A DNA stretch of 17,736 nucleotides, from contig JAFBAJ010000760.1 in assembly GCA_019247865.1 (NCBI GenBank), positions 1 through 17,736 of the forward strand, written 5' to 3'. The notes beneath the pieces were generated by a model that worked only from the letters and a program-made list of their open reading frames with translations, was not told the origin of the DNA and did not search any database. Positions 17,362-17,736 of this stretch are shown here, in pieces. The position numbers and the translations under genes are program-made. Origin of the DNA: Acidobacteriota bacterium (GTDB lineage Bacteria > Acidobacteriota > Blastocatellia > Pyrinomonadales > Pyrinomonadaceae). Position 1 is the stretch's first letter; the number at the start of each line of letters is the position of its first letter.

Positions 17362-17736
17362 ATGCGCAAACCATCTCGTCTCATCTTCCGGCTGTGCGTG
17401 ATGCTTATCTGCACGGCCCAGTTGCTGTTAGCTCAACAAACATCTTCGCCCGCCGTCCCGGACGCGGCGCAGCCGCTGGAACAGGGCAAGCCCATTGCAC
17501 GCGAGCTGAAAGCGAAGGAAACGCATGCTTACAGCATCGCGCTCGAAACGGGGCAGTTTTTGAAGGCCGCAGTCAACCAGCGCGGCATTGACCTGCTCGT
17601 GCGCGTGTTCGCGCCGGACGGCTCGAAGCTCGCCGAGATCGATTCGCCGAACGGCGATCAGGGCGACGAGCCCATCGCGCTCGCAGCCAAAACCGCCGGC
17701 ACGTATCGCATCGAGGTCAGCTCGCTCGAAGAGGAA
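17362..17736 (+). CDS. Secreted protein with N-terminal pre-peptidase (PPC-like) domain, partial
   Basis: This frame opens with ATG at 17362 and runs off the window after 125 codons. It opens with a signal peptide (LIFRLCVMLICTAQLLLAQQ). A domain follows with the pattern LEQGKPIARELKAKETHAYS, IALETGQFLKAAVNQRGID, LLVRVFAPDGSKLAEIDSPN and AAKTAGTYRIEVSSLEE. This is the PPC-like beta-domain that precedes the TPR and CHAT protease regions of many Acidobacteriota CHAT-domain proteins, and is also found before other secreted enzymes. Which catalytic domain follows lies outside the window; CHAT is the best guess from family knowledge. No clear ribosome site is seen before the ATG. Confidence 0.7.
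   Translation, partial: MRKPSRLIFRLCVMLICTAQLLLAQQTSSPAVPDAAQPLEQGKPIARELKAKETHAYSIALETGQFLKAAVNQRGIDLLVRVFAPDGSKLAEIDSPNGDQGDEPIALAAKTAGTYRIEVSSLEEE

Overview
The window is about 17.7 kb of GC-rich (roughly 60%) bacterial chromosome. The gene families point to Acidobacteriota, most likely Blastocatellia/Pyrinomonadales. They include TonB-box-type energy-transducer proteins fused to TPRs, a secreted delta-60/FG-GAP repeat protein, a pre-peptidase-domain secreted protein, a DUF1111 di-heme oxidoreductase, and SecA and IspH sequences of that flavour. This placement is inferred from family content; no rRNA or other phylogenetic marker has been compared. No tRNA, rRNA, CRISPR array, integrase or transposase was seen.

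Layout. 1-336 is the end of a di-heme oxidoreductase gene. 347-519 holds two stacked large hairpins. 526-2517 (minus) is a secreted delta-60/FG-GAP protein, and 2747-3517 (minus) a CPBP membrane protease. Divergent from that, 3655-4182 (plus) is a DUF2227 membrane protein, followed by a convergent GlsB/YeaQ stress membrane protein (4185-4463, minus). From 11130 down to 4615 runs a long minus-strand envelope and secretion block: a single-pass TonB/TolA-like protein, a small secreted protein of unknown function, secA, a TPR-TonB periplasmic protein and an unrecognised all-helical protein. The last three are tightly spaced and probably co-transcribed.

The plus strand from 11357 carries a Ski2/HelY-like helicase broken in two by a hairpin element, then an SGNH hydrolase, a small conserved-looking protein and ispH. 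After that comes a degraded SEC-C mini-gene with two +1 frameshifts, a DUF2846 lipoprotein-like gene, an orphan C-terminal fragment, and the start of a secreted pre-peptidase-domain protein that runs off the end.

The most striking non-coding signal is a set of five long intergenic hairpins (450-519, 4526-4609, 11251-11331, 12261-12333, 14844-14923). Their arms are themselves short tandem arrays. Three distinct sequence families use 8-, 9- and 7-nt units, but all share a plan of three or four units facing an inverted copy of themselves. Copies of the 8-nt family carry compensatory base changes, so pairing appears to be kept. One copy sits inside the helicase coding frame together with stop codons. 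The others lie within a few bases of a stop codon or in an intergenic gap, where they could act as terminators. A separate three-stem structure at 347-450 directly abuts the first hairpin.
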